Positions 36,363-46,766 of a stretch of DNA of 64,000 nt are shown here, in pieces. The stretch's first letter is position 1. Each line of letters opens with the position of its first letter. The position numbers and the translations under genes were made by a program. Source of the DNA: Mycobacteriales bacterium. GTDB taxonomy: Bacteria; Actinomycetota; Actinomycetes; Mycobacteriales; QHCE01. The stretch spans positions 1 through 64,000 of the forward strand of contig JABFVL010000021.1 in assembly GCA_013362805.1 (NCBI GenBank), written 5' to 3'. The notes beneath the pieces were generated by a model that saw only the letters and a program-made list of their open reading frames with translations, searched no databases and was not told the origin of the DNA.

Positions 36363-37261
36363 CTGCCCTCATCCGGCCGGCCATCGCCGCCCTGCAAGAT
36401 GAATCGATCTATATTTTGCGGGAAGTGCTTGCCGGTTTTGAACGTCCAGCCCTGCTTTTCAGCGGAGGCAAAGACTCCGCGGTGCTATTGCGGCTGGCGG
36501 AGAAAGCATACTGGCCCGGGCGGATTCCGTTTCCTGTCGTGCACGTCGATACTGGGCATAACTTCCCTGAAGTGTTGGAGTTTCGCGATAAACGGATCGC
36601 CGAACTCGATGTCGAGCTTGTGGTCGCGAGCGTTCAGGAACTTATCGACACCGGTCAGATCACCGAGCGCCCAGGGCATTCTCGTAACCGTTTGCAAACC
36701 GCGGCATTGCGTGATGTCATCCAGCGCCATCGCTTCGACGCGCTGCTTGGCGGTGCGCGGCGCGATGAAGAAAAGGCGCGGGCCAAAGAACGCGTCTTTT
36801 CGGTGCGCGATGAGTTTGGCGGTTGGGATCCGCGCGCGCAGCGCCCTGAGCTGTGGGATTTGTATAACCCACATGTCCCATCAGGTGGCCACATGCGAGT
36901 ATTTCCGCTGTCGAACTGGACTGAGCGTGACATATGGGCCTTCATCGCAGCCGATGGCATTGATCTGCCAAGCATTTATTACGCCCACGAACGTGAGGTA
37001 TTCGAGCGCGACGGTGCCCTATTCGCGCTCACCCCGTGGACGCAGCCCAAAGGTTCAGAACAAGTTCGGGTTGAACAGGTGCGCTACCGCACGGTGGGCG
37101 ATGCCACCTGCACTGGCGCTGTGCGTTCGCGGGCGCGCACCGTTGACGACGTTCTTACCGAGCTCGCGAGCACACGCATCACCGAACGGGGCGCGACCAG
37201 AGTTGACGATCAGGCCAGTGAAGCGGCCATGGAAGACCGCAAAAGGGAAGGCTATTTCTAA
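36359..37261 (+). CDS. cysD: Sulfate adenylyltransferase small subunit
   Basis: The 300-residue PP-loop ATP pyrophosphatase subunit makes APS from sulfate and ATP with CysN. LLFSGGKDSAVLLRLA, HVDTGHNFPEVLEFRD, RRDEEKARAKER and the DLYNP...HMRVFPLSNWTERDIW segment are diagnostic; it ends AMEDRKREGYF. The GTG start overlaps the cysC stop. A long shadow frame (36399-37271) in another phase is not a gene. Confidence 0.94.
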   Translation: MTALIRPAIAALQDESIYILREVLAGFERPALLFSGGKDSAVLLRLAEKAYWPGRIPFPVVHVDTGHNFPEVLEFRDKRIAELDVELVVASVQELIDTGQITERPGHSRNRLQTAALRDVIQRHRFDALLGGARRDEEKARAKERVFSVRDEFGGWDPRAQRPELWDLYNPHVPSGGHMRVFPLSNWTERDIWAFIAADGIDLPSIYYAHEREVFERDGALFALTPWTQPKGSEQVRVEQVRYRTVGDATCTGAVRSRARTVDDVLTELASTRITERGATRVDDQASEAAMEDRKREGYF

Positions 37262-37263
37262 CC

Positions 37264-38508
37264 ATGACTGACCTTCTACGAGTGGCAACCGCGGGTTCGG
37301 TAGACGATGGTAAGAGCACTTTGATAGGTCGCTTGCTGCACGACTCGCACAACATTCACCTCGATCAATTGGCCGCGATCAGCCAAGCATCAAGACGCCG
37401 TGGGCTACGCGATACGGATCTGGCATTGCTTACCGATGGTTTGCGCGCGGAGCGCGAACAGGGCATCACGATTGATGTGGCATATCGATACTTCGCCACC
37501 CCAACCCGCAATATTGTGCTGGCTGACACACCGGGACATGTGCAATACACCCGCAATATGGTCACTGGCGCCTCGCTTGCCGATGTCGCCGTGGTCTTGA
37601 TCGATGCCGAACTGGGAGTCGTTGAACAAACTCGACGGCACATCGCCATCGCCGCGCTGCTCGGCGTTCAGCACCTCACTTTGGCGGTGAACAAAATGGA
37701 CAAGGTCAGGTTTCAAGAAAAGATATTCACGGATATCGTCGAGCAGGTGCGGATGCTTGGTGATGGGTTGGACGCTCCGGAAGTCGTGGCGATCCCAGTC
37801 TCGGCTCTGCACGGCGACAACGTGGTGCGCCGGTCAACTGAAATGCCCTGGTATCAGGGACAAACATTGCTCGAACATTTGGAGAGTGTGCGGATCACGC
37901 CACCGATTGAACTGGCCGCCCGTTTGCCAATCCAATTGGTTATCCGCGGCGATGGGTATCGCGGATACGCCGGGCGGTTGCTCGCTGGTGAACTCTCGGT
38001 TGGCGCTGAAGTCACTGTCTTGCCCGCCGGTGTGCGCAGCACAATTATCGGGATTGACACCGCTGACGGCGCGCTTGATGTGGCCCGACCGGGGCAATCT
38101 ATTTCCGTCCGCCTGGGCGATCATGTTGACGTCGCGCGCGGAGATGTTCTTGTCGCTCGTCAAGGGGGTGAATCTCCCATGGTCACCGCGCATCTGTCAG
38201 CGCAGGTCTGCGTCGTGGGTGATCGTGCGTTGCGGGTCGGCGCGAACGTTAAAGTGCGTGCTGGGACGCAGGAAGTCAGGGCGGTTCTGACTGACATTGC
38301 CGCCCGTATGGATCTGGGTAGTTTGCGCCCCGAGTCGGCATCGGAGCTTTGTACAAATGACCTGGGACAGGTGAGCGTTAGATTGGCGCAACCCATAGTC
38401 GCCGACAAATACCGCGCATGTCGCCATACTGGCTCATTCTTGCTGCTCGACAGTGATAGCGGAGGCACAATAGCCGCAGGCATGGTCACGGAATACTGTC
38501 AGAACTAG
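37264..38508 (+). CDS. cysN: Sulfate adenylyltransferase large GTPase subunit
   Basis: This 414-residue EF-Tu-like GTPase has the P-loop GSVDDGKSTLIGR (residues 11-23), G2/G3 motifs with DTPGHVQYTRNM and NKMD. It drives APS synthesis with CysD and lacks a fused CysC domain, consistent with the separate cysC gene. It begins 2 bp after cysD. An alternative frame through this region is a shadow. Confidence 0.93.
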   Translation: MTDLLRVATAGSVDDGKSTLIGRLLHDSHNIHLDQLAAISQASRRRGLRDTDLALLTDGLRAEREQGITIDVAYRYFATPTRNIVLADTPGHVQYTRNMVTGASLADVAVVLIDAELGVVEQTRRHIAIAALLGVQHLTLAVNKMDKVRFQEKIFTDIVEQVRMLGDGLDAPEVVAIPVSALHGDNVVRRSTEMPWYQGQTLLEHLESVRITPPIELAARLPIQLVIRGDGYRGYAGRLLAGELSVGAEVTVLPAGVRSTIIGIDTADGALDVARPGQSISVRLGDHVDVARGDVLVARQGGESPMVTAHLSAQVCVVGDRALRVGANVKVRAGTQEVRAVLTDIAARMDLGSLRPESASELCTNDLGQVSVRLAQPIVADKYRACRHTGSFLLLDSDSGGTIAAGMVTEYCQN

Positions 38509-38525
38509 TCGGTAGTTTGTCCGGC

Positions 38526-39725
38526 ATGAACACCCAAACACTGTCAATCGCGGCCGCACGTCGAGTCGCGTTGGCCGCGCAGGGTTTTGGCGGTCGGCGC
38601 CCGAGCGCCTCGATGCGTGGGGTTACCGCTGTCGCGAACACCCTCAATGTGTTGCAGATCGACTCCGTGAACGTGCTAGTGCGTTCCCACTATTTGCCCC
38701 TGTTTAGTCGCCTTGGTGTTTACGACGCGCAACTACTCGATCGCGCGGCATATGGAAAACCTCGGCGACTCTTGGAGTACTGGGCGCATGAAGCCTCATT
38801 TGTGCCCATGGAGTTGCAGCCCTATTTGCGATGGCGGATGGCCGACGCGCATCAAAGCGCATGGGGCGGAATGCGTCGCATATCAATTGAGCGTCCAGAG
38901 CTTGTCGCCGATGTGAAGGCTCGCATCGCCGAACAAGGCCCCATGTCCGCTGGCGACCTAGAACATGAGCACGACAAAAAGCGCTCAGGGCCGTGGTGGG
39001 GCTGGCGCGACACAAAGCGGGCTACCGAGTGGTTGTTCTGGAGCGGCGAACTCAGCACAGCGCACCGGCGAGGCTTTGAACGCGTCTACGACCTCACCGA
39101 AAATATTGTGCCCGAGCGCATCCTCAATCAAGCGACGCCTACCCCCGCTGAAGCTCACCGAGAACTCATTCGGCGGGCGGCCCGCGCGATGGGCGTGGCT
39201 ACGGAAGCTGATTTGCGCGACTATTTCCGCCTTTCGGCGGCTCAAAGCAAACCGGCGGTTCATGATCTCGTCGAAGCAGGGGAATTGCTACCAGTGGAGG
39301 TCCAAGGTTGGCGCGGACCAAGCTACTTGCATCGCGATGTAACCGTGCCTCGCAAAGTGCACGCAAGCACGCTTCTTTCCCCGTTCGATTCTTTGGTATG
39401 GCACCGTCCGCGCACCGAGCGGCTATGGGATTTCCGATATCGGCTAGAGATCTACACGCCAGCGCCTCGCCGCATCCACGGCTATTACGTGTTGCCGTTT
39501 TTGCACGGCGATCAGCTTGTCGCCCGGGTCGATCTCAAAGCCGATAGAAAAGCCGGAGTCTTGCGTGCCTTGGGCGCATTTGGTCAAGACAACCACCAGG
39601 TTGATGTCAGCGCGCTATGTGCGGGACTCACCTCAATGGCTTCGTGGCTCAACATGTCTGAGGTACACATTGGAGCCCGAGGCGATTTGGCGAGCGCTCT
39701 TCGACACGAATTGCGCGGGGCTTAA
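38526..39725 (+). CDS. YcaQ/AlkX-like winged-helix DNA glycosylase
   Basis: The 399-residue protein begins LSIAAARRVALAAQGF and contains LNVLQIDSVNVLVRSHYLPLFSRLG, YWAHEASFVPMEL and LSPFDSLVWHRPRTERLW, characteristic of the HTH_42/YcaQ family. E. coli YcaQ unhooks interstrand crosslinks; streptomycete relatives protect against DNA-alkylating natural products. The gene follows cysN by 17 bp, but there is no functional link. Its stop overlaps the convergent stop by 4 bp (TTAA). Confidence 0.85.
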   Translation: MNTQTLSIAAARRVALAAQGFGGRRPSASMRGVTAVANTLNVLQIDSVNVLVRSHYLPLFSRLGVYDAQLLDRAAYGKPRRLLEYWAHEASFVPMELQPYLRWRMADAHQSAWGGMRRISIERPELVADVKARIAEQGPMSAGDLEHEHDKKRSGPWWGWRDTKRATEWLFWSGELSTAHRRGFERVYDLTENIVPERILNQATPTPAEAHRELIRRAARAMGVATEADLRDYFRLSAAQSKPAVHDLVEAGELLPVEVQGWRGPSYLHRDVTVPRKVHASTLLSPFDSLVWHRPRTERLWDFRYRLEIYTPAPRRIHGYYVLPFLHGDQLVARVDLKADRKAGVLRALGAFGQDNHQVDVSALCAGLTSMASWLNMSEVHIGARGDLASALRHELRGA

Positions 39726-40645
39726 CGCATCTGCAAACACACGGTTCGCGAGGCTGGCAAACCATTTGGATCCTCAACATAATGCGTTTGTCCTGGCAGT
39801 TCTTGGCACTCCGCCGGAGTTGACGTGCGGCCCAACACAGTCGCGCTCGCTTCAGGCGTTCCGCAGGTGACTTCCGCGAAGACAACCTCAGACACCGTGG
39901 GATCGCCCATACATTCGCCGGTGCTCGCGATTCCCGCGCCGTTACCCAGACACAACACGCGATCAGTGCCGTGGGACAACGTCGCGAACCGTTCCGCTGG
40001 GGCGGTGCACTCGGCAACGGTTTTTACCCTGGCGGTGACTTTCTCAAAAACCGCCGGATCGTCGCAGGGCACTTCCCGCACGTCAGTGTCAGGGCCTGAA
40101 TCTGTTGCCACACAATCACCCGCCCGATAGATGCCGCCGCCGCTGCCCGGATCGCCTGGGTGCACGTCGCCAGTGCGTTTCAGACACACCACTTGACTCG
40201 ATACGCCAGCGCCGGCAGGGTCAGGGTGGGGTTGGGTGGCAAAGAAATCCGTCTCGGGTTTGCATGCCTCAGTGGCGCTGGTGTCACCAGTGACCACATC
40301 AATAACTTCGCCGTAGACTCGATGATCTTGGCACTCAACCGGAAGATAGCTGCCCTCTTCGGCAGCGTTCGCACGTACGCAGTCGCCGAGCGCGAGATTT
40401 TGGGGCTCGTCGCCGATATTGGCATTAGCGGTGGAGTCGCTATTGCTGCCCGGCCAAACGCCCACACCAGCAGCTAAAGCGGCCGCGAGAAGAAGCTGCG
40501 GAGTAACAATCGCGATCACTACGAGAACAGTGGAAGAACGCCACCCTCGTCTGCGCGCTCCGCTATAACCCCGTGGGGGATGTATGTACGGCTCTTGTTC
40601 TGTAACTGGCGAGCCGTCAGCGGGTTCGCGGGAATACACACCCAT
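39722..40645 (-). CDS. Membrane-anchored protein with three tandem Cys-rich repeats
   Basis: This 307-residue protein has a Pro-rich cytoplasmic N-terminus, one transmembrane helix (about 37-61, TVLVVIAIVTPQLLLAAALAAG) and an extracytoplasmic region made of three repeats. Each begins GDC/GEC, has a C in VxC about 16-20 residues later, another C in a EACK/AECT/AECQ motif and a fourth C in VCL. That gives twelve cysteines, probably six disulfides. It resembles LppU/SCO3897-type domains; the role is unknown, probably cell envelope. It is divergent from pup. Confidence 0.75.
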   Translation of the reverse strand: MGVYSREPADGSPVTEQEPYIHPPRGYSGARRRGWRSSTVLVVIAIVTPQLLLAAALAAGVGVWPGSNSDSTANANIGDEPQNLALGDCVRANAAEEGSYLPVECQDHRVYGEVIDVVTGDTSATEACKPETDFFATQPHPDPAGAGVSSQVVCLKRTGDVHPGDPGSGGGIYRAGDCVATDSGPDTDVREVPCDDPAVFEKVTARVKTVAECTAPAERFATLSHGTDRVLCLGNGAGIASTGECMGDPTVSEVVFAEVTCGTPEASATVLGRTSTPAECQELPGQTHYVEDPNGLPASRTVCLQMR

Positions 40646-40734
40646 CTAACGAGGCTATACCGTTGATGGTGACGGCTTGTGCCTTGAAGAAGCTTGGATA
40701 TTCGCGGAATGCTTGTCGCGGCTTTGCTGTCCGA

Positions 40735-40757
40735 TTGTCGGACGGGCACGGTAACGT
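40735..40757 (+). promoter_or_regulatory. RecA-NDp (PafBC)-like promoter upstream of pup
   Basis: TTGTCGGAC at 40735-40743 is followed by exactly 8 bases and TAACGT (40752-40757). The mycobacterial PafBC-dependent consensus is TTGTCRGTG-N8-TAN3T; this matches the TTGTCRG part, the spacing and the -10. It lies 68 bp upstream of the pup start. Two positions of the -26 element differ. Confidence 0.5.
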
Positions 40758-40825
40758 CAAAGCACGCATGGGTGACATGCTTGACCCAAAGTCAAAGCAA
40801 CGACTCATTACCGGGAGGGTGCACC

Positions 40826-41044
40826 GTGGCCAGCAAAGAAACAGGTGGCGGTCAGCAACGCGCTACACGTTCCACCGAAGAACAGCAAGAACAAGAGCAA
40901 GATGCTCAAGCTGCCCAGGAACTAAAAGAGCGACAAGAGGCGCTTTCCGAGGATGTCGATTCGGTCCTTGACGAAATCGATGGTGTGCTCGAAGAGAACG
41001 CCGAAGAGTTCGTCCGGAGTTTCGTGCAAAAGGGTGGTCAGTGA
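40826..41044 (+). CDS. pup: Prokaryotic ubiquitin-like protein Pup
   Basis: The 72-residue, highly acidic, disordered protein ends VQKGGQ; the C-terminal Gln must be deamidated by Dop before PafA ligates Pup to substrate lysines. It has the conserved LDEIDGVLEENAEEFVRSFV Mpa/PafA-binding helix. The GTG at 40826 has GGGAGGG upstream. It heads pup-prcB-prcA-pafA. The dop and mpa genes, often just upstream, are not in this window. Confidence 0.96.
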   Translation: MASKETGGGQQRATRSTEEQQEQEQDAQAAQELKERQEALSEDVDSVLDEIDGVLEENAEEFVRSFVQKGGQ

Positions 41045-41189
41045 CGCCAGCGTAGCTAGCTAAGTTCCTTACCCGATATCGTTCGCAAGGCGCGCCGGTC
41101 ACCAGATGGCCGGCGACACAATTTATGGGGCCCGCAAGGCTCAACACAATTCGGTGCTGGAGAGCGCTCCAGCGACAAGGAGGCATGAC

Positions 41190-42032
41190 GTGTCAGCTGG
41201 TTCGTCGTATTCTGCGAGGTTGCCGCAGGCGTTCATGACCCCTGGAATCTCGTCGTTCTCCGAGTTTTTGCGGCACGCTGCCCCTGAAGCTTTGCCCAAC
41301 CCCCAGTTGGCCGCCGCGAACGCCGGCGATATCGCGCCCCATGGCACCACAATCGTCGCGGCGATATTTCCTGGTGGGGCAGTGGTCGCTGGCGACCGCC
41401 GAGCGACGATGGGCAATGTGATCGCGTCCCGCGACATCGAGAAGGTGCGGGCGGCGGACGCGCACTCACTTATCGGCTACGCGGGCACCGCCGGCATCGG
41501 TATCGAACTGGTGCGGCTGTTTTGCGTCGAGCTTGAACACTACGAAAAGATCGAAGGCACGCCACTGTCGCTGGAAGGTAAAGCCAATCGACTCGCTTCG
41601 ATGGTGCGTGGCAACCTGGCGATGGCTATGCAGGGGCTCGCGGTCGTCCCGCTTTTCGCGGGCTATGACTTGGATGCGGATTTGGAAGCCGGCGCTGATC
41701 CTGGACGCATTTTCAGCTTCGACGCCGCCGGTGGCTGCTACCGCGAGGAAAATTATCACGCGGTGGGCTCCGGCTCGCCGTTCGCGAAGGCGGCACTGAA
41801 AAAGCGACACGACCCGGCCGGCACCGAAGAGCAGACCGTCCGTGCCTGCTTGGACGCGCTTTATGACGCGGCCGATGAAGATTCAGCCACTGGTGGACCG
41901 GATCTCATTCGGAAGATTTACCCCGTGGTTGCCGTCGTCGACGCCGAAGGTGTCCGTCGCCTCACCGACGACCAGGTGGGTGCTGTAGTCGAGCAATTGG
42001 TGGCTGACCGTCATCAAAACCCGGGTGGTTAA
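41190..42032 (+). CDS. prcB: Proteasome beta subunit
   Basis: The 280-residue precursor carries a propeptide of about 52 residues; autocleavage before Thr53 in HGTTIVAA generates the catalytic N-terminal threonine. [11 protein letters not shown] and [13 protein letters not shown] are conserved beta-subunit motifs. It assembles with PrcA into the 20S core. The GTG at 41190 has a perfect AAGGAGG 6 bases upstream, favouring it over the ATG at 41106. Confidence 0.96.
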   Translation: MSAGSSYSARLPQAFMTPGISSFSEFLRHAAPEALPNPQLAAANAGDIAPHGTTIVAAIFPGGAVVAGDRRATMGNVIASRDIEKVRAADAHSLIGYAGTAGIGIELVRLFCVELEHYEKIEGTPLSLEGKANRLASMVRGNLAMAMQGLAVVPLFAGYDLDADLEAGADPGRIFSFDAAGGCYREENYHAVGSGSPFAKAALKKRHDPAGTEEQTVRACLDALYDAADEDSATGGPDLIRKIYPVVAVVDAEGVRRLTDDQVGAVVEQLVADRHQNPGG

Positions 42033-42089
42033 TTCCTACGCTCTATCCCGTCTTTTCCCCAGCCGCTGATATTGAAGGAGTCCGTCACC

Positions 42090-42956
42090 GTGGCGATGCA
42101 GTTCTATGCCTCACCTGAACAGATCATGCGCGACCGCTCGGAATACGCGCGTAAGGGCATTGCGCGTGGTCGCAGCGTGGTGGTTTTGAGTTACGACGCT
42201 GGTGTGCTGTTCGTCGCCGAGAACCCTTCGAGCGCCCTCCACAAAGTCAGCGAGATCTATGACCGGATCGGTTTTGCCGCGGTAGGCAAATACAACGAGT
42301 TCGAAAACCTGCGGGTGGCTGGTGTGCGACTAGCGGATCTGCGCGGACTCTCCTACGACCGACGCGACGTCACCGGCCGCGGTTTGGCCAACGCCTATGC
42401 CCAAACCCTGGGCTCCATTTTCACGGAACAATCTAAGCCTTTCGAAGTTGAGATTTGTGTAGCGCAGGTTGGCGCAAGCGCCGACGACGATGAGTTGTAC
42501 CGGCTCACCTATGACGGCTCCGTTGGCGATGAGCCTGGTTTCGTAGCGATGGGTGGGCAATCAGAGGCGATAGTCGGTGTTCTGCGCAAAGGTCACCGCA
42601 AAGACCTGACGCTCGAAGCTGCCTTGCGTCTCGCGGTAAAAGCCTTGGGAAGTGTCGGTGGCGAAAATGGCAAACAGCGCACGTTGACCGCCTCCCAACT
42701 CGAGGTCGCGGTGTTGGAACGCACCAGGCCAGGACGGGCATTCCGGCGGGTCATCGGTCGGACGCTAGATCAGCTGATGGAAACTCCCAAGGCCCAGGCA
42801 GATGACACAGCTAAAGAACCAAGCACCCCACCAGCTAAGAAAAAGCCAGGCAACGTTCAAAGTGCCTCGGCTGAAGATTCAGTAACGTCAGAGCACCCCG
42901 GCACAACGGTGGACTCACCCGAAGACGCCTCCGGCGATGAAACTAAGGGTGACTAA
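42090..42956 (+). CDS. prcA: Proteasome alpha subunit
   Basis: The 288-residue alpha subunit begins [29 protein letters not shown], as in mycobacterial PrcA, and forms the outer gate rings. Its last about 60 residues are a long polar, acidic Ser/Thr-rich tail. GTG 42090 has GAAGGAG 9 bases upstream. It follows prcB by 57 bp and precedes pafA by 51 bp. Confidence 0.95.
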   Translation: MAMQFYASPEQIMRDRSEYARKGIARGRSVVVLSYDAGVLFVAENPSSALHKVSEIYDRIGFAAVGKYNEFENLRVAGVRLADLRGLSYDRRDVTGRGLANAYAQTLGSIFTEQSKPFEVEICVAQVGASADDDELYRLTYDGSVGDEPGFVAMGGQSEAIVGVLRKGHRKDLTLEAALRLAVKALGSVGGENGKQRTLTASQLEVAVLERTRPGRAFRRVIGRTLDQLMETPKAQADDTAKEPSTPPAKKKPGNVQSASAEDSVTSEHPGTTVDSPEDASGDETKGD

Positions 42957-43007
42957 GTAATTCCAGAAACGACGTCCCCAGCTGGCACCCACAGATAGGG
43001 TCATCAC

Positions 43008-44366
43008 ATGGATCGGCGCATCTTCGGTCTCGAAACCGAATACGGAGTCACCTGCACCTTTCGTGGACAACGTCGTCTGTCGCCGGATGAGGTGGCTCGC
43101 TACCTCTTTCGGCGTGTCGTTTCCTGGGGTAGGTCCAGCAATGTGTTTCTGCGCAACGGAGCGCGACTCTATCTAGACGTCGGCTCACACCCAGAATATG
43201 CAACGCCTGAGTGTGACAACGTCGAAGATCTAGTTGCCCACGACCGCGCCGGTGAACGTGTGCTAGAAGGCCTGCTCGTGGACGCCGAACGTCGACTTCA
43301 CGATGAAGGCATTGCTGGCGATATTTATTTGTTTAAGAACAACACTGACTCGGCGGGCAACTCATATGGTTGTCACGAGAACTATCTGGTGAGTCGACAC
43401 GGCGAGTTCGCGCGACTAGCCGACGTGTTGATCCCTTTCCTGGTCACCCGGCAGCTCATCTGCGGGGCGGGAAAGCTCCTGCAAACCCCTCGTGGTTCCT
43501 TGTTTTGCCTGTCTCAGCGCGCCGAACACATTTGGGAAGGTGTGTCGAGTGCGACCACCAGGTCTCGCCCGATCATCAACACCCGCGATGAACCACACGC
43601 CGACGCCGAGCGCTACCGCCGACTGCACGTGATCGTCGGTGACTCGAACATGAACGAGGTCACCACGCTGCTGAAGGTGGGCAGCGCGGATTTGGTGCTT
43701 CGTCTGATCGAGTCGGGCGTGGCGATCAAAGATATGACCTTGGAAAACCCGATTCGGGCGATCCGCGAAATCAGTCACGACACCACCGGCCGTCGACTAG
43801 TGCGTTTGGCCAGTGGCGCTGAGATGAGTGCCCTTGAAATTCAGCAAGAGTACTTGTCGAAGGTGATGGATTTCGTGGCACGCCATGGGGCGAGCGACAC
43901 GGATCGTCGGGTCATCGATTTGTGGACTCGTGTGTTGAAAGCCGTCGAGGACGACGATCTGGCAGCGGTAGAAAAAGAGATCGACTGGGTCACTAAATTG
44001 CGGCTCATTCAGCGTTATCAGGCTCGTAGCGATCTTCCACTCTCACATCCGAAGATCTCGCAGCTTGACCTCACCTATCACGATATTCGACGTGGCAGGG
44101 GTGTGTTCGCTGTGCTGGAAAAGCGCGGGCAGGTCGATCGGGTCACTGATGACCTGACAGTGTTTGCCGCTAAATCCATTCCACCGCAAACCACTCGCGC
44201 TCGTTTGCGTGGCGAGTTCATTCGTAAAGCCCAAGAAGCCCGGCGCGATTTCACCGTCGACTGGGTGCACTTGAAACTGAATGATCAGGCTCAGCGCACC
44301 GTGCTCTGCAAGGACCCATTCCGTTCGGTTGACGAGCGCGTGGAAAGGCTCATCGCCGGCATGTAA
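43008..44366 (+). CDS. pafA: Pup--protein ligase
   Basis: The 452-residue glutamine-synthetase-like ligase attaches Pup to substrate lysines. [50 protein letters not shown] and [18 protein letters not shown] are conserved. The last 76 bp overlap the convergent GT87 gene, a long overlap. PafA directly after prcA differs from mycobacteria, where it lies farther from prcBA. Confidence 0.96.
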   Translation: MDRRIFGLETEYGVTCTFRGQRRLSPDEVARYLFRRVVSWGRSSNVFLRNGARLYLDVGSHPEYATPECDNVEDLVAHDRAGERVLEGLLVDAERRLHDEGIAGDIYLFKNNTDSAGNSYGCHENYLVSRHGEFARLADVLIPFLVTRQLICGAGKLLQTPRGSLFCLSQRAEHIWEGVSSATTRSRPIINTRDEPHADAERYRRLHVIVGDSNMNEVTTLLKVGSADLVLRLIESGVAIKDMTLENPIRAIREISHDTTGRRLVRLASGAEMSALEIQQEYLSKVMDFVARHGASDTDRRVIDLWTRVLKAVEDDDLAAVEKEIDWVTKLRLIQRYQARSDLPLSHPKISQLDLTYHDIRRGRGVFAVLEKRGQVDRVTDDLTVFAAKSIPPQTTRARLRGEFIRKAQEARRDFTVDWVHLKLNDQAQRTVLCKDPFRSVDERVERLIAGM

Positions 44367-45541
44367 TTGCCCACCGGAAGCAGCAGCAAAATCAGCAGCA
44401 TTCCCCACACATAGGCGTCGTCACTGACGGCGCCTATAAAGCCGTCTAGGTGTGACATGGAGAACACGGCCACGCTGGCAAACAACGCCCAGGTGGCGCC
44501 GGCGGCTAGATAGTAAAGCTTTTGCCCAGCCAAGGCCGCTCCGATGAACAAGATGATCGCCGGGGCGACCCACAGCAAGTGGTGGATCCACGAAATGGGG
44601 CTGGCCAAACCACTGATCAGGCCCGTGAGGGTGAGCCCAGCCAATTCATTGCCGTTCTGGGCGGCAATCCTGGCTCGCCACATGCCAATAGCGACGACCG
44701 TGAGGGTGACACCAAGCCACAGCACCTTATTAGCGTTGTCGCTGTCGGTGAGTCGGGCCAGCAGCCCGCCCAGTGACTGGTTGTCGATCCGACTGGCTAT
44801 GCCGACTCGTTCGGTGTCCCACAGCGCTTGTGTCCAGAACCGGATTGACTCCTGCGGGGCTAGCGCCGCGGCCAGCAACGTGGCGCCAATCGCAGTGCCA
44901 CACGCGATAAGCGCGGCGCGATAACGCTTGGTGAGTAAGAAGTAGAGAATGAAAATCGCGGGGGTGAGTTTGATCGCGGCCGCGAGCCCGACTCCGATTC
45001 CGGCCCAACGCGATCCTCGAGTGAGAGCCAAACCATCAGCAAGGACCAGCACCAGCAGCAACCAGTTGATTTGTCCAATCGCGAGCGTGACCCACACCGG
45101 TTCCAGCGCGAGCATCAAAGCCAGGCCCACCGCGAATGCGAAATGTGGCGACCATTCTTGCTCACTGATCAGTCCGCGCAGCATCCACCACAGCGCGAGA
45201 CCGAAAGCCGCTAAGCCCGCCAGGGTGAAGATGACATAGGCGCTTGCCAGCCCAATGGCGGCGAAGGGTGAAAAAAGTAGCGCCGCGAAGGGGGGATAGG
45301 TGAAGGGAAGTTCGTTCCCGAACAGGTAGATCGTGTAGTCGTACAGGCTCTCGTTGTCGTTGATCCACCAGTTCATCGCGCCGTAGTAGACACGTAGATC
45401 GGTGAATTCGTACCCGGTGAGCCCTTTACGCATGAGCCACCAGGCAACGATGAGGATGAGAACGCCGGCAAGTCCCGCCTGGCCGGCAGGGGTGCGCAGG
45501 GTTGTCGAGATTCTGCGCTTTAACCGCGCTTGTGTGGGCAC
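44291..45541 (-). CDS. GT87-family polyprenyl-phosphate mannosyltransferase-like protein
   Basis: This 416-residue protein has about nine or ten hydrophobic segments and the early [10 protein letters not shown] motif with the putative catalytic Asp, plus [12 protein letters not shown] and [12 protein letters not shown]. This is the pattern of DUF2029/GT87 mannosyltransferases that use polyprenyl-phosphate mannose to build phosphatidylinositol mannosides, lipomannan or similar glycolipids. Its C-terminal 25 codons overlap pafA. Confidence 0.85.
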   Translation of the reverse strand: MPTQARLKRRISTTLRTPAGQAGLAGVLILIVAWWLMRKGLTGYEFTDLRVYYGAMNWWINDNESLYDYTIYLFGNELPFTYPPFAALLFSPFAAIGLASAYVIFTLAGLAAFGLALWWMLRGLISEQEWSPHFAFAVGLALMLALEPVWVTLAIGQINWLLLVLVLADGLALTRGSRWAGIGVGLAAAIKLTPAIFILYFLLTKRYRAALIACGTAIGATLLAAALAPQESIRFWTQALWDTERVGIASRIDNQSLGGLLARLTDSDNANKVLWLGVTLTVVAIGMWRARIAAQNGNELAGLTLTGLISGLASPISWIHHLLWVAPAIILFIGAALAGQKLYYLAAGATWALFASVAVFSMSHLDGFIGAVSDDAYVWGMLLILLLLPVGNYMPAMSLSTRSSTERNGSLQSTVR

Positions 45542-45550
45542 GAAGATACG

Positions 45551-46615
45551 TTAACGCAGCATATTTACGGCATGTCTTCCGGCTGCCGCGGTTGCGAGGA
45601 AGTAGGCGTAGTCAGCGTCCAAACCGCGTCCCATCGTCGACAAACGCACTGGTGAAGCCCGCAGTATGTCGTCCAGGCCCTCGCTGGCGATTGAGACCAC
45701 GCGATGGCGTATAAGTGGCTCGAGGTCTTTAGCGACCATGCTGGCCAAGGTTGGGTCCAGCCCGGTGGGCACGGGTAGGTCGGCGGGGGCGAGGGCAACT
45801 TTTCCGTAGGCGGTGGTGCTGTGATGAGACACCCCATTGTGGCGTCCTCGGGCATCGGCCTGTGAGATACGCAAAGCTCCAATGGGTCGACCTTCGAGCA
45901 CCGCGACCGCGTTGACGGCTTCGCCCGCGGCGACTCCAGAAAAACCCCAGGGTGTTCCGGTGCCGAGGTTGCCCGGTCCTTGCGTCACAATGACGATTTC
46001 GGCGCCGAGCACATGGCGGGCGGCCAGCAGTCCGGTGTGCAGCGTGACCGCTTCTAGGTCACCGCCGAGCGCTTGGCCGACGGTCACGGTGCCGCAGAGC
46101 TGGGAGGCTAGTTCGCTGGCATTGCGGGAAAACCAGAGCGGCAAAGCCCCGCCATCGGTCATCACATACGCGATTTTGGTGCCCGGCCGATCGGCGAGGA
46201 TGGTCGCGACCAGTGCGGGCAATGCCGAATGCAGGTCGGCGATGATGACAGGCACGTTCTCGATCGAGGTGGCGTCGCGAATTATTGCGTGATGAGGCGA
46301 ATCTTGCTCATCGACGCCGAGCACAGTGGCCTGCAATGGCAGATAGCGCCCTTTGACAAGGTGACCTGGGCCGGTGGGGTCGTCAGGGAATCGGTCCTGG
46401 TTCGCGATGACCATCGCATAGCCTCCGGTGCCCAAACCCATATCTAGGGCTGTGGTGTTGAGGAGGAGGGTGTCGCCAATCTGCGGCAGGCCAACCAGGT
46501 CAGGGTAGGCCAGCGCCTTTGCGGTGATGGTGTCCTCAATGAGGACGTGAAGTTCTTGGGCTCCCCGCCACGATTTGCCGAGACTTTGCACAACACCTTT
46601 ACGCCACCGAATCAT
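45551..46615 (-). CDS. DUF3866 family protein
   Basis: The 354-residue protein matches the actinobacterial DUF3866 family commonly found beside pafA and the Tat genes: MIRWRKGVVQSLGKSWRGAQELHV, GGYAMVIAN, HSALPALVATILA and a VTQGPGNLGTGTPWGFSGVA segment. Function is unknown. It precedes the GT87 gene by 9 bp on the same strand and is divergent from pafB. Confidence 0.85.
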   Translation of the reverse strand: MIRWRKGVVQSLGKSWRGAQELHVLIEDTITAKALAYPDLVGLPQIGDTLLLNTTALDMGLGTGGYAMVIANQDRFPDDPTGPGHLVKGRYLPLQATVLGVDEQDSPHHAIIRDATSIENVPVIIADLHSALPALVATILADRPGTKIAYVMTDGGALPLWFSRNASELASQLCGTVTVGQALGGDLEAVTLHTGLLAARHVLGAEIVIVTQGPGNLGTGTPWGFSGVAAGEAVNAVAVLEGRPIGALRISQADARGRHNGVSHHSTTAYGKVALAPADLPVPTGLDPTLASMVAKDLEPLIRHRVVSIASEGLDDILRASPVRLSTMGRGLDADYAYFLATAAAGRHAVNMLR

Positions 46616-46766
46616 GCGCCGACCCTAGAGCAGTCAACGTTCTCGGGCTGCCGTTGGGGCGGTTCACCCGGAGCCTTGGGACTTTTTGTCGCATTGCGCC
46701 TGGGCTGGGTGAGGAGGCTGTGAGCTGGTTGGATGCTCGCTCATAGATGAGCTAACGTCTTGTCTT

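Noticed and set aside
36399-37271. 290-codon frame overlapping cysD
   Set aside because: It is a shadow of cysD in another phase. The cysD frame has all PP-loop motifs; this frame has none.
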